Both the position numbers and the translations under genes were made by a program. This document shows, one piece after another, positions 15,376-24,193 of a DNA stretch of 64,000 nucleotides (its first letter is position 1; each line of letters begins with the position of its first letter). Location: NCBI RefSeq assembly GCF_007858285.1, contig NZ_VFIL01000012.1, positions 1 to 64,000 on the forward strand, in the 5' to 3' direction. This DNA is from Pseudomonas brenneri. GTDB taxonomy: Bacteria; Pseudomonadota; Gammaproteobacteria; Pseudomonadales; Pseudomonadaceae. Below the pieces are notes generated by a model. It did not search any database. It worked only from the letters and a program-made list of their open reading frames with translations, and was not told the DNA's origin.

Positions 15376-17721
15376 ATGCCCCAGCAACCGACTCGCCTGA
15401 CGCCACTTGCCCGTACCCTGCGCCATTTGTTGCTGGGCGCCAGCCTCAGTTTCAGCGCCCTGCCCTACGCCATGGCGGCCGAGGCCAAGCCTTATCACAT
15501 CGCCCCGTCATCCCTGGAGGCGGCGCTGAATCAATTTGGCCGTGAAGCCGGCGTGCTGATTTCCTTTGGCTCGCAAGTGACGGCCGGGGCGCAAAGCCAG
15601 GGCCTGACGGGCAACTACACCACTGAAGAAGGCTTGAATGCACTGCTCAAGGGCACCGGCCTGCAAGCCCGCGCCGAGGGTAACAATGCCTACAGCCTGC
15701 AACCGCTGAACGCCCCGGCCACCCTGGAGTTGGGTACCTCCAATGTGGTCGGCGACTGGCTGGGCGATGCCGCGCAAACCAATGTCTTCGAACACCCCGG
15801 CGCCCGTGATGTGATCCGTCGCGAAGAGTTCGAGCGCCAGGGCGCCACCCAGGCCCGCGATGTGCTCAACCGCATTCCCGGGGTCAATGCTCCGGAAAAC
15901 AACGGCACCGGCAGCCACGACATGGCGCTGAACTTCGGCATTCGCGGACTCAACCCGCGCCTGGCGTCACGTTCGACCGTGTTGATGGACGGGATCCCGG
16001 TGCCCTTCGCACCGTATGGCCAACCGCAACTGTCGTTCGCGCCGATCAGCATGGGCAACATGGATGCGGTGGACGTGGTGCGCGGCGGCGGCGCCGTGCG
16101 TTACGGGCCGCAGAACGTCGGCGGCGTGGTCAACTTCGTGACCCGGGCGATTCCCGATGCGCCGACCGTCAAGGGTGGCCTGCAGACCGAGACCAGCCCG
16201 TCCTCCAGCCATGATGGCTTCAAGACCACCGGCAACCTGCTGGCGGGCGGCACCGCCGACAATGGCCTGGGCGGCGCGATTCTGTATTCCGGCACCCGTG
16301 GCGGTGACTGGCGCGAACACAGCGATACACAAATCGACGACCTGATCCTCAAGGGCAACTACCAACTGGATGAGGCCAACAGTTTCAATGCCATGGCCCA
16401 GTACTACGAAGGTCAGGCCGATATGCCCGGCGGTTTGAGCACTGCGGCCTACAAGGCGGACCCGTATCAATCCACCCGCCCCTACGACAAGTTCTGGGGT
16501 CGCCGTACGATGTTCAACGTCGGCTATCGCTACCAGGAAGACCGCCGCGAATTCACCGTCAACAATTTCTTCACCAAGACCTTGCGCAGCGGTTATCTGG
16601 ACCAGGGCAGCTTCCTCTCGCTGTCCCCGCGCGAGTATTGGGTACGCGGCCTGGAAACACGCCTGGCGCAAGGCTTCGACCTCGGCCCGACCAGCCATGA
16701 AGTGGGCGTCGGCTACCGCTACATCAACGAAGCCGGGCACGAATTGCGCTACCGCACGCCGATCAGCGCCAACCAGCAATTGCCCAACACCGACAGCCGC
16801 AACGACCGCGATACCCGGGGCGGCACCGAAGCCAATGCGTTCTTTGTCGACGACCGGATTGATATCGGCAAGTGGACCGTGACCCCTGGCATCCGCTACG
16901 AAATGATCAAGTCGCAACAGACCAACAACCTGACCAACGTCAAATACAAGGGCGACTACAACACCGCCTTACCAGCGTTGAACGTGCTCTATCACCTGAC
17001 CGACGACTGGAACCTGTACGCCAACACCGAAGGTTCCTTCGGCAGCGTGCAGTACAGCCAGATGCCCAACCGTGTGAGCAGCGGCGCGGTCAAGCCAGAA
17101 AAGGCCCGCACCTGGGAAGTCGGCACGCGCTACGACAACGGTGCGCTACGTGCGGAAATCGGCGCCTTCCTGATCAACTTCGACAACCAGTATGAAAGCA
17201 ACCAGACCAACGACTCGGTAATCGCCCGGGGCGAAACCCGCCACCAAGGCATCGAGTCCAGCCTCAACTACGCCCTCGACGGCTTGAGCCCGGCGCTGGC
17301 CGGTTTTGATGTGTACGCCAGCTACGCCTACGTCGATGCAACCATCCGCGAAGACGGCCCGAACAAAGGCAACCGCGTGCCGTTCTCGTCCAAGCACAAA
17401 GGCACCCTGGGCGTGGGTTATACCGAAGGCCAATGGAAGTTGAACCTGGACAGCACCTACCAGAGCAGCCAGTTCGCCGACAACGCCAACACCCAGGCCG
17501 AAAGCGCTGATGGCAGCACCGGGCGCATCCCCGACTACATGCTGTTCAGCAGCCGCGCCGCCTATGATTTCGGCCCGCAGTTATCAGATTTGAATGTGGC
17601 GGTGGGGGTGAAGAACATCTTCAACACCCAGTACTACACCCGCTCGTTTGACGATAACAACAAGGGCAAATACGTGGGCGAACCGCGCACGGTGTACGTA
17701 CAGACGTCGGTCGCGTTCTGA
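15376..17721 (+). CDS. fecA: Ferric dicitrate TonB-dependent receptor FecA
   Basis: Outer-membrane ferric citrate transporter and signal transducer, 781 residues. After a signal peptide ending AMAAEA comes the STN signalling domain (YHIAPSSLEAALNQFGREAG). The plug carries stretches that I recall as nearly identical in E. coli FecA, for example RIPGVNAPENNGTGSHDMAL, NFGIRGLNPRLASRSTVLMD and GIPVPFAPYGQPQLS. The barrel ends with the aromatic terminal residue of QTSVAF. ATG 15376 is chosen over the GTG at 15325 because it follows AGGAA and starts a proper signal peptide. Its own promoter before 15376 should be FecI-dependent. Confidence 0.96.
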   Translation: MPQQPTRLTPLARTLRHLLLGASLSFSALPYAMAAEAKPYHIAPSSLEAALNQFGREAGVLISFGSQVTAGAQSQGLTGNYTTEEGLNALLKGTGLQARAEGNNAYSLQPLNAPATLELGTSNVVGDWLGDAAQTNVFEHPGARDVIRREEFERQGATQARDVLNRIPGVNAPENNGTGSHDMALNFGIRGLNPRLASRSTVLMDGIPVPFAPYGQPQLSFAPISMGNMDAVDVVRGGGAVRYGPQNVGGVVNFVTRAIPDAPTVKGGLQTETSPSSSHDGFKTTGNLLAGGTADNGLGGAILYSGTRGGDWREHSDTQIDDLILKGNYQLDEANSFNAMAQYYEGQADMPGGLSTAAYKADPYQSTRPYDKFWGRRTMFNVGYRYQEDRREFTVNNFFTKTLRSGYLDQGSFLSLSPREYWVRGLETRLAQGFDLGPTSHEVGVGYRYINEAGHELRYRTPISANQQLPNTDSRNDRDTRGGTEANAFFVDDRIDIGKWTVTPGIRYEMIKSQQTNNLTNVKYKGDYNTALPALNVLYHLTDDWNLYANTEGSFGSVQYSQMPNRVSSGAVKPEKARTWEVGTRYDNGALRAEIGAFLINFDNQYESNQTNDSVIARGETRHQGIESSLNYALDGLSPALAGFDVYASYAYVDATIREDGPNKGNRVPFSSKHKGTLGVGYTEGQWKLNLDSTYQSSQFADNANTQAESADGSTGRIPDYMLFSSRAAYDFGPQLSDLNVAVGVKNIFNTQYYTRSFDDNNKGKYVGEPRTVYVQTSVAF

Positions 17722-17741
17722 CGGCCGGACTACCGGCTTTT

Positions 17742-17841
17742 TGTAGGAGCGAGCTTGCTCGCGAAAAGCTTAAGAACACCGCGTGCCCGCAGGATCTGCG
17801 CGTTATCGTTGACGCCCTTCGCGAGCAAGCTCGCTCCTACA
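17742..17841. repeat. BIME (inverted REP pair)
   Basis: Arms TGTAGGAGCGAGCTTGCTCG and its inverted partner flank a roughly 60-bp spacer, directly downstream of fecA. Same class as the triplicated BIME at 5053-5547. Confidence 0.9.
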
Positions 17842-17861
17842 GTGAAGCGTTCATCAGATAC

Positions 17862-17897
17862 AAAAAAACGGGCCTGCATCTGCAGGCCCGTTTATTT
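17862..17897. terminator. Bidirectional terminator between fecA and the HPF-like gene
   Basis: CGGGCCTGCA (17869-17878) pairs with TGCAGGCCCG (17881-17890), with seven A before and TTTATTT after the hairpin. It serves the converging fecA and HPF-like genes. Confidence 0.85.
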
Positions 17898-17919
17898 GGG
17901 GTTGAAAAACACTCAGCAA

Positions 17920-18327
17920 TCAGCTGTTAAGCGCAGCCTGTTCGTTTTCCAGGAATTCCTCTTCAAGCCCGGCATCATCGACTTGGTTGTTTGGCGTGCT
18001 TTTCTCTGCACGCGGCTTGCCCTGCAGCCTGCCGAACAGATTACTCAGCGCGTGTTCCAGCTTGGTGGCCGCCCCGTCGATCGCCTGCTCCAGGGTGTCG
18101 GCTTTCTGAAGCACCGAAATCGGTTGATGACCCTTTGGCCGCGCTTCCAGGCGGCAACTCAAATCGTGGGGGCCCGGCTTGTCGCCGTTCTCATCGCGCA
18201 GGTAAACCTCGACGCGGGTCAGGTCTTCTTCATAACGTTCGAGCGTGCTCTCAATGGTAGTACGTACCCACTCCTCCAGTCGGATGCTGCTTTCAATATG
18301 GTTGTCGCTGTTGACTTGGATTTGCAT
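17920..18327 (-). CDS. HPF/RaiA-family ribosome-associated protein
   Basis: 135-residue protein with the hibernation-factor-like fold in residues 1-105 (MQIQVNSDNHIESSIRLEEW, LTRVEVYLRDENGDK, CRLEARPKGHQPISV, AIDGAATKLEHALSNLFGRL). Such proteins bind the 30S decoding region and quiet ribosomes in slow growth. The acidic, disordered tail (about 106-135) differs from the long HPF dimerisation domain. This is a stand-alone paralogue and not the hpf gene next to rpoN. An alternative is a stress protein of the same fold with an unknown target. Confidence 0.82.
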   Translation of the reverse strand: MQIQVNSDNHIESSIRLEEWVRTTIESTLERYEEDLTRVEVYLRDENGDKPGPHDLSCRLEARPKGHQPISVLQKADTLEQAIDGAATKLEHALSNLFGRLQGKPRAEKSTPNNQVDDAGLEEEFLENEQAALNS

Positions 18328-18539
18328 AGTGTTTCCCTTATTTCAGCTAGCTCGCCAGAGGTCACAACTGCAACACCGATGCGGTGAAACCATGACCTCT
18401 TGATTACACAATTGAGCACCTGACGGAACAATTCAACCCCTTTGCAAAGATAAATCCCACATTACAAATTAAGTCTGACAACCGCCCAAAGCGCTGTTAT
18501 CGTCGGGAGTTGGGTACATCCTCCTACCTCAATAAATCC

Positions 18540-19487
18540 TCACAATTGCCCCTCTCCCAAGGGGTGCAATCCGCGAAAGATCCCCGCCTCTTCCACCAGC
18601 CAGTCATGCACCGCACGCACGCCCGGATGATTCAGCGCGCCTGGGGCATAGAGCAGCACATAACGTTTGTGATTCGGCACCGCGAGGCCGAACGGCACGA
18701 TCAGGGTGCCACGCTCCAATTCGTCATTGAGCAGGGTTCTTCGGGCAATCGCCACGCCCATGCCGGCAATGGCCGCTTCGATGGTCAGGTGATTACGGTT
18801 GAAGGTGTGACCGCGCCGCACATCAGCGTCGTGATAGCCGATAGCGTTCAGGTAAAACTCCCACTCAGCGTACTCATAACTCCCACGCCAGGCGGTGATG
18901 TCGTGCAGCAGCGGGAAATGGGCCAGGTCGGCCGGCCCGTGCAGCGGCGGGCGCCCGCGCAACAGGCTCGGTGCACATACCGGGAATATCTGTTCGTCGA
19001 GCAAGGCTGTGGATAACAAACCAGGATAACTGCCGTCGTTAAGGTCGATGGCCAGGTCGAAGTCGCCTTCGTGCAGGGCAATGCTGCTGTCTTCAGCCAC
19101 CAGGCGCAGTTGGATATCCGGGAAGCGCTGCTGCAAACGGGGCAAACGCGGTGTCAGCCATTTACCGAGGAAGGACGGAATGGAGCGCAGGCGCAAGGTA
19201 CCGCTGATCATCCCCGCATCCAGGCGCTGCAACTCGGCATCGATGCTGCCGTAGGCCTCGCTCACCGTGATCGCCAAGCGCTGCCCCTCGGCACTCAATT
19301 CCACGCCGCGCGCGCGTCGATGAAACAGGCGAAAGCCCAGACGCTCTTCCAATTGGCGAATCTGCTGGCTGACCGCCCCTGGCGTGATGTGCAGTTCTTC
19401 GGCGCAACGGGTGAACGACAAATGCCGCGCAGCGCAGGCAAAGACGTGCAGCCAGACATAGGTCTGGGCATGAAGCGGGCGAGCCAT
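18540..19487 (-). CDS. LysR-family regulator, divergent from serine catabolism genes
   Basis: 315-residue LysR regulator. The N-terminal winged helix-turn-helix is clear (HLSFTRCAEELHITPGAVSQ, QIRQLEERLGFRLFHRR) and the effector domain spans about 92-300. The sequence is of the GcvA/DsdC-like branch. It starts 138 bp from the L-serine deaminase gene and is transcribed away from it, so control of serine catabolism is likely. A TTTAG-N5-CTAAA palindrome five bases upstream of its own start could be its operator. The effector is unknown; serine is the natural guess. Confidence 0.88.
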   Translation of the reverse strand: MARPLHAQTYVWLHVFACAARHLSFTRCAEELHITPGAVSQQIRQLEERLGFRLFHRRARGVELSAEGQRLAITVSEAYGSIDAELQRLDAGMISGTLRLRSIPSFLGKWLTPRLPRLQQRFPDIQLRLVAEDSSIALHEGDFDLAIDLNDGSYPGLLSTALLDEQIFPVCAPSLLRGRPPLHGPADLAHFPLLHDITAWRGSYEYAEWEFYLNAIGYHDADVRRGHTFNRNHLTIEAAIAGMGVAIARRTLLNDELERGTLIVPFGLAVPNHKRYVLLYAPGALNHPGVRAVHDWLVEEAGIFRGLHPLGEGQL

Positions 19488-19491
19488 AGAG

Positions 19492-19506
19492 TTTAGTCCT
19501 GCTAAA
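19492..19506. promoter_or_regulatory. Palindrome TTTAG-N5-CTAAA, candidate LysR operator
   Basis: A perfect 5+5 bp inverted repeat directly before the LysR gene and 118 bp before the serine deaminase start. It satisfies the T-N11-A pattern of LysR sites, and its position suits autoregulation plus divergent activation. Confidence 0.5.
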
Positions 19507-19624
19507 GGGTGTCTTAGGATAATTCGTTGGTCAGTGCCGATCTAGAGGCTCAGTATCGCGCCAATTCCGCTTGTCCTACAAAACATGGCAGCGATTCCTA
19601 CTCCATTGCTTGTAAGGCTTTAGC

Positions 19625-21001
19625 ATGGCTATCAGCGTTTTTGATCTATTCAAGGTCGGCATCGGCCCGTCCAGTTCCCATACCGTGGGCCCCATGCGGG
19701 CAGCGGCCACCTTCGCCCAGACCCTGATAGACCAGCAATTGCTGGAGCAAACCCAGCGCGTTGAAGTACGCCTGTACGGTTCTCTGTCCGCCACTGGCGT
19801 GGGCCACGCCACCGACCGGGCCTGCGTGATGGGGTTGATGGGCGAATGGCCAGACCGGGTGGATCCCACCTCCATTGCCCCACGCATCCAACAGTTACGC
19901 GAATCCGGCCGCTTGCTGCTTGCCGGTAAACAGGACATTGCCTTCAACTGGCAACACGACCTCCTGCTGCTGGATGAGAGCCTGCCTTACCACCCCAACG
20001 CCATGTCCCTGCATGCCTATGGAGAAAAGGGTCTGCTGAGCGAGCAAACCTACTACTCGGTGGGTGGCGGTTTCATCATCGAGGCAGCCGAGGCCGAGTC
20101 GGGCATTGCTCCCACAAGCGAAGTCGAACTTCCCTACGATTTTTCCAGCGCCGTTGAACTGCTGGCCCTGTGCAACAAACACGGCCTGCGGGTTTCCGAA
20201 TTGATGATGGCCAACGAGCGCGCCTGGCGCAGTGACGAAGACATCCGTAGCGGCCTGCTGCATATCTGGTCGGTGATGCGCGAATGCGTCGAGCAAGGCC
20301 TGCGCGACGAGGGCATCTTGCCCGGCGGTCTGGATGTGCCGCGTCGTGCCGCCAAGCTGCACCGCAGTTTGCTGGAAATCGGTAAACCGAATGTGATCAC
20401 TTCAACCTTGTCGGCCATGGAATGGGTCAACCTGTTCGCCCTCGCCGTCAACGAAGAAAACGCCGCCGGTGGGCGCATGGTCACCGCCCCCACCAACGGC
20501 GCAGCCGGGATCATCCCGGCGGTGTTGCACTACTACATGAAATTCAACGCCGACGCGTCTGATGATGATGTGGTCAATTTCTTCCTGGCGGCGGCCGCCG
20601 TCGGCATCCTGTGCAAGAAAAACGCCTCGATCTCCGGCGCCGAAGTCGGCTGCCAGGGCGAGGTCGGCTCGGCTTGCGCCATGGCCGCTGCGGGCCTGGC
20701 GGATATTCTCGGCGCCACCCCTGAGCAACTGGAAAACGCCGCTGAAATCGGCCTGGAGCACAACCTCGGCCTGACCTGCGACCCGGTAGGCGGCCTGGTC
20801 CAGGTGCCGTGCATCGAGCGCAACGCGATTGCCGCCGTCAAAGCCATCAACGCCACGCAAATGGCCCTGCGCGGTGACGGCAAGCACTTTATCTCCCTCG
20901 ACCGGGTAATCCGCACCATGCGCGATACCGGCGCCGATATGCATGACAAATACAAAGAAACTTCACGGGGCGGCCTGGCCGTGAACTGGGTGGAATGCTG
21001 A
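19625..21001 (+). CDS. sdaB: L-serine ammonia-lyase (iron-sulfur serine deaminase)
   Basis: Cytoplasmic enzyme that converts L-serine to pyruvate and ammonia. Its 458 residues are the standard length of the single-chain Fe-S type. The N-terminus MAISVFDLFKVGIGPSSSHT is diagnostic. Conserved cysteines for the 4Fe-4S cluster lie in SGAEVGCQGEVGSACAMAAA and in LTCDPVGGLVQVPC. The next gene, 60 bp downstream, is a serine/threonine transporter, so uptake and breakdown are co-expressed. The symbol follows E. coli, where sdaB pairs with sdaC. The divergent LysR protein is the probable regulator. Confidence 0.95.
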   Translation: MAISVFDLFKVGIGPSSSHTVGPMRAAATFAQTLIDQQLLEQTQRVEVRLYGSLSATGVGHATDRACVMGLMGEWPDRVDPTSIAPRIQQLRESGRLLLAGKQDIAFNWQHDLLLLDESLPYHPNAMSLHAYGEKGLLSEQTYYSVGGGFIIEAAEAESGIAPTSEVELPYDFSSAVELLALCNKHGLRVSELMMANERAWRSDEDIRSGLLHIWSVMRECVEQGLRDEGILPGGLDVPRRAAKLHRSLLEIGKPNVITSTLSAMEWVNLFALAVNEENAAGGRMVTAPTNGAAGIIPAVLHYYMKFNADASDDDVVNFFLAAAAVGILCKKNASISGAEVGCQGEVGSACAMAAAGLADILGATPEQLENAAEIGLEHNLGLTCDPVGGLVQVPCIERNAIAAVKAINATQMALRGDGKHFISLDRVIRTMRDTGADMHDKYKETSRGGLAVNWVEC

Positions 21002-21061
21002 GGAGCATTCCCTGACCGCCCCAACGTGAGCCCGCGCAAAAATAATAACGAGGCAATAACG

Positions 21062-22351
21062 ATGACCGATGTACGTACACCTGCTGCCGAAAATCCCGCT
21101 TCTGTCACGCAAACCGTAACAACCGGCTGGAGCAAGCACGACACCACCTGGATGCTCGGCCTCTACGGCACCGCCATCGGTGCCGGCACCCTGTTCCTGC
21201 CGATCAACGCCGGGGTCGGTGGCTTCTGGCCGTTGATCATACTGGCGCTGCTGGCCTTCCCCATGACCTTCTTCGCCCACCGTGGGCTGACGCGTTTTGT
21301 GCTGTCGGGCAAATCCGGCGACATCACTGACGTGGTGGAAGAACATTTTGGCGTCGGTGCCGGCAAGCTGATCACCCTGCTCTACTTCTTCGCCATCTTC
21401 CCGATCCTGCTGGTCTACAGCGTCGCCCTGACCAACACCCTCAGCAGTTTCATGGAACACCAACTGCACATGACGCCGCCGCCACGGGCGATCCTGTCCC
21501 TGGTGCTGATCCTCGGCCTGATGGCCATCGTGCGTTGCGGCCAGGGCGTGATCGTCAAGGCCATGAGTGTGCTGGTCTACCCGTTTGTCGCCGCCTTGCT
21601 GTTGCTGGCACTGAGCCTGATCCCCAACTGGAACGGCGCGTTCTTCGCCTCGGCCAGCGAGGGCATGCCGCTGCCGGCATTCTTCAAGACCCTGTGGCTG
21701 GCGATTCCAGTGATGGTGTTTTCGTTCAACCATTCGCCGATCATCTCGGCCTTCGCGGTAGACCAGAAGCGCGTGTACGGCGCCCAAGCTGAACGCAAGA
21801 GCAGCGGCATCCTGGCCATGGCCCACGGCATGATGGTGCTGACGGTGATGTTCTTCTGCTTCAGCTGCGTGCTGGCGCTGTCGCCGGCAGATCTCGCCGC
21901 CGCCAAGGCACAGAACATCTCGATCCTGTCCTACCTGGCCAACCACTTCCAGACCCCGGTCATCGCCTATGCAGCGCCGTTGATCGCGCTGGTGGCCATC
22001 ACCAAATCCTTCCTCGGCCACTACATCGGCGCCAGCGAGGGCTTCCAGGGCCTGATCGTCAAATCCCTGCGCGGACGCAACCGCACCTTATCGGCGCGCT
22101 GGCTGGAACGTTGCACCGCCGTGTTCATGATCCTCAGTTGCTGGGCCGTCGCCACCTTCAACCCAAGCATCCTGGGCATGATCGAAACCCTGGGCGGGCC
22201 GATCATCGCGTGCTTGCTGTTCCTGATGCCGATGTATGCGATCCGCCGCGTGCCATCCTTGCGCCAGTATTCGGGCCAGGTGTCCAACGTGTTTGTGGTG
22301 CTGGTCGGGTTGATTGCGCTGTCTGCGGTCATTTTTTCGCTGGTGCCCTGA
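21062..22351 (+). CDS. sdaC: Serine/proton symporter, SdaC family (HAAAP)
   Basis: 429-residue inner-membrane amino-acid transporter with eleven predicted helices. The start region WMLGLYGTAIGAGTLFLPIN and the segment SFNHSPIISAF near residue 220 are characteristic of the hydroxy/aromatic amino-acid permease family, serine branch. It follows the serine deaminase gene in the same orientation. ATG 21062 is preferred to an upstream GTG (21026) because it follows AACGAGGCAA and matches the usual family length. It is followed by a BIME and no obvious U-rich terminator. Confidence 0.93.
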   Translation: MTDVRTPAAENPASVTQTVTTGWSKHDTTWMLGLYGTAIGAGTLFLPINAGVGGFWPLIILALLAFPMTFFAHRGLTRFVLSGKSGDITDVVEEHFGVGAGKLITLLYFFAIFPILLVYSVALTNTLSSFMEHQLHMTPPPRAILSLVLILGLMAIVRCGQGVIVKAMSVLVYPFVAALLLLALSLIPNWNGAFFASASEGMPLPAFFKTLWLAIPVMVFSFNHSPIISAFAVDQKRVYGAQAERKSSGILAMAHGMMVLTVMFFCFSCVLALSPADLAAAKAQNISILSYLANHFQTPVIAYAAPLIALVAITKSFLGHYIGASEGFQGLIVKSLRGRNRTLSARWLERCTAVFMILSCWAVATFNPSILGMIETLGGPIIACLLFLMPMYAIRRVPSLRQYSGQVSNVFVVLVGLIALSAVIFSLVP

Positions 22352-22363
22352 AACAGATCACCC

Positions 22364-22452
22364 TGTAGGAGCGGGCTTGCCCGCGATGGCGGTATGTCAG
22401 CCACTGAATGGTTGGCTGATCCACCGCAATCGCGGGCAAGCCCGCTCCTACA
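22364..22452. repeat. BIME (inverted REP pair)
   Basis: Arms TGTAGGAGCGGGCTTGCCCG and inverted CGGGCAAGCCCGCTCCTACA, separated by about 50 bp. It is downstream of sdaC and a slightly different REP subclass from the one at 17742. Confidence 0.9.
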
Positions 22453-22608
22453 GGGGTAACTCATCGTCTGAAAGATACCTGTACGGCACGCCCCTTGCTG
22501 TACACCCTCTGAAGGAAAACGGAGCTTGTGACCGGTGGTCAGGCAACACGAACCAATCCCGATACCGGTCGTCAATCAGTGCATGTTCTTATCAGGCGGT
22601 AACGCACC

Positions 22609-22926
22609 ATGGACAATCCTTTTCAGCTGATCACCGACACGTTCACCCCAAAATACCGGGTCAACCTGAGCATCCAGCGCCTGGACGGCAGCATCATGCT
22701 GACCCTCTCCGACGACAGCGGCGTGGTTGCCAAACGCATGATCAGCGCCGAACAGCGCAACGACCCACAACGCCTCAAACGCCTGGTGCAAAGCGTGCAA
22801 TTCGGCATTGCGATTGAACAGGGACACAGCGCCATGGAGATTCTGGCGGTGATGACCGACGGCGACAGCCACAAACTGCTGCAGCGCCCGCCGAGCAACC
22901 GGCCGCCGATCACGGCCGGACTCTGA
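22609..22926 (+). CDS. DUF3509 family protein
   Basis: 105-residue soluble protein with no signal peptide. The sequence (PKYRVNLSIQRLDGSIMLTL, VVAKRMISAEQRNDPQRLKR, LVQSVQFGIAIEQG) fits DUF3509, a small family known to me only from pseudomonads. It is built of short strands followed by a basic helix. Function unknown. It converges on psiE, with only one base between the two stop codons, and there is no terminator between them. Confidence 0.75.
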   Translation: MDNPFQLITDTFTPKYRVNLSIQRLDGSIMLTLSDDSGVVAKRMISAEQRNDPQRLKRLVQSVQFGIAIEQGHSAMEILAVMTDGDSHKLLQRPPSNRPPITAGL

Positions 22927-22927
22927 C

Positions 22928-23377
22928 TCAGGACTCGGACTTTTCCTTGACCGATGGGTAACGTGACGACGCAAAACGCACCACCAGGATGGCAAACGCC
23001 AACAACAAAATCCCGCCACACAGGTAAATAATCCCCAGGTCCGGGGCGTTGTGGTGGGACACGTCGCCGATCAGCAGACGGGTCAATGCGGTAATTGCCA
23101 CGTAGAGCAGGAAGCGGATGGGCATGTGGTTGGTCTTGAAATAGATCCCCACCATGGCGCCCAGCTCCAGGTAGATAAACAGCAGCAGGATGTCATCCAC
23201 ACTGATGCCGCCTTTTTGCAACATGTCGATAAAGGTCATTATTGCCGCATAGGCGGTGATTGCACCGATACCAAACAGCGCCAGATAGTGAAACGCCTCC
23301 ACCGCCAGATTGCCCAGGGAATCTGCGTTCGCGTGCAAGCTTTTGCGCACTTTGTCGGCCCACTTCATTTCTGTCAT
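22928..23377 (-). CDS. psiE: PsiE-family phosphate-starvation-inducible membrane protein
   Basis: 149-residue inner-membrane protein with four helices (about 32-52, 62-80, 86-104, 116-137) and the family region VDDILLLFIYLELGAMVGIY followed by FKTNHMPIRFLLYVAITALT. PsiE is induced by phosphate starvation in E. coli, but its activity is unknown. No PHO box was found in the 160 bp upstream. The gene stands alone, convergent with the DUF3509 gene. Confidence 0.88.
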   Translation of the reverse strand: MTEMKWADKVRKSLHANADSLGNLAVEAFHYLALFGIGAITAYAAIMTFIDMLQKGGISVDDILLLFIYLELGAMVGIYFKTNHMPIRFLLYVAITALTRLLIGDVSHHNAPDLGIIYLCGGILLLAFAILVVRFASSRYPSVKEKSES

Positions 23378-23536
23378 TGCTCACCACCACTGTTTAAAAA
23401 TAGCCAACCCGGCCAACACCTGCCTCGTGCCTCACGGCGGATCGGATAATGCCCGTTCGGCGTGACGATAGTTAGGCATGCAGAAAAAAGGCCAGGGATT
23501 GCAGAGTGAGATGATAGCCAGTTGACATTAGGCACT

Positions 23537-23725
23537 TCAATCAACGGAATGCTTTGCGACCTTGGCGTCAATCAGGGCCCGCATTTCTGCCATGACCTGA
23601 TCATGAGGGATGCCTGGGTGACCGTCATCCAGAGCTGCTTGAACTTGAATGCGAAACCAGCGGTCGTAGCTGTCGACTTGCTCTTGGCTATCTGCGGGGA
23701 AATCTGAGGAAAAGGAAGTATCCAT
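23537..23725 (-). CDS. Orphan antitoxin-like protein (stability determinant type)
   Basis: 62-residue acidic protein. The segment YDRWFRIQVQAALDDGHPGI plus PHDQVMAEMRALIDAK is the signature of antitoxins annotated as stability determinants, which normally precede a RelE/ParE-type toxin. The expected toxin is absent: the 159 bp between its stop and psiE codes for nothing toxin-like. It is therefore either an orphan antitoxin or the survivor of a decayed toxin-antitoxin pair. Confidence 0.65.
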   Translation of the reverse strand: MDTSFSSDFPADSQEQVDSYDRWFRIQVQAALDDGHPGIPHDQVMAEMRALIDAKVAKHSVD

Positions 23726-23750
23726 AAAAACTCAAAGCCTATACCAGTTT

Positions 23751-23850
23751 TGTAAGAGCTGGCTTGCCAGCGAAGAACCTGAGAACCGCGCGGGGTATCA
23801 GGCACCCTGCGTTATCGTTGACGATTTTCGCTGGCAAGCCAGCTCCTACA
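23751..23850. repeat. BIME (inverted REP pair)
   Basis: Arms TGTAAGAGCTGGCTTGCCAG and inverted CTGGCAAGCCAGCTCCTACA with a 60-bp spacer, between the orphan antitoxin and the DUF6124 gene. The left arm carries a G-to-A change (TGTAAG). Confidence 0.88.
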
Positions 23851-23863
23851 GATTGGCATTAAC

Positions 23864-24193
23864 TTATGCGACCTGCTCCAGCGCTCGGTCCACCAGCAAA
23901 CCGCTCATCTCCACCAACTGGTGAACCGCCAGCAGCAAGCTGCGCTGTGAGCCATCAAGGTCGAATGCCAGTGTGCTTGCCATTTCACGGGCACTGTTCA
24001 AGGTTTCGCTGGCGTTGACCAGTAAGGTTTGCGTATCAGCCCGAGGCGTTACGCTGAAAAGCGTCGCGGGCGGTTCCGGAGCAGGTTGAGGCGATTCAGG
24101 CCGCAGGTAGTGATCAATGGCCCGATTAGCTGCTGCTTGCAGCCGAGTGTCATTGCGTGAGTTGTCTGGGGGGTTGGGGGAGTTCTTTTTCAT
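23864..24193 (-). CDS. DUF6124 (DUF3077-like) family protein
   Basis: 109-residue soluble protein. The N-terminal third is polar and proline-rich (MKKNSPNPPDNSRNDTRLQA); the rest is helical (LLVNASETLNSAREMASTLA, then LLLAVHQLVEMSGLLVDRAL). It fits the DUF6124/DUF3077 family, which is abundant and multicopy in Pseudomonas and of unknown function. ATG 24191-24193 follows AAGAAGAGA. The same frame is open for 86 codons upstream, but those codons lie in a highly structured leader and are judged non-coding. Confidence 0.75.
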   Translation of the reverse strand: MKKNSPNPPDNSRNDTRLQAAANRAIDHYLRPESPQPAPEPPATLFSVTPRADTQTLLVNASETLNSAREMASTLAFDLDGSQRSLLLAVHQLVEMSGLLVDRALEQVA

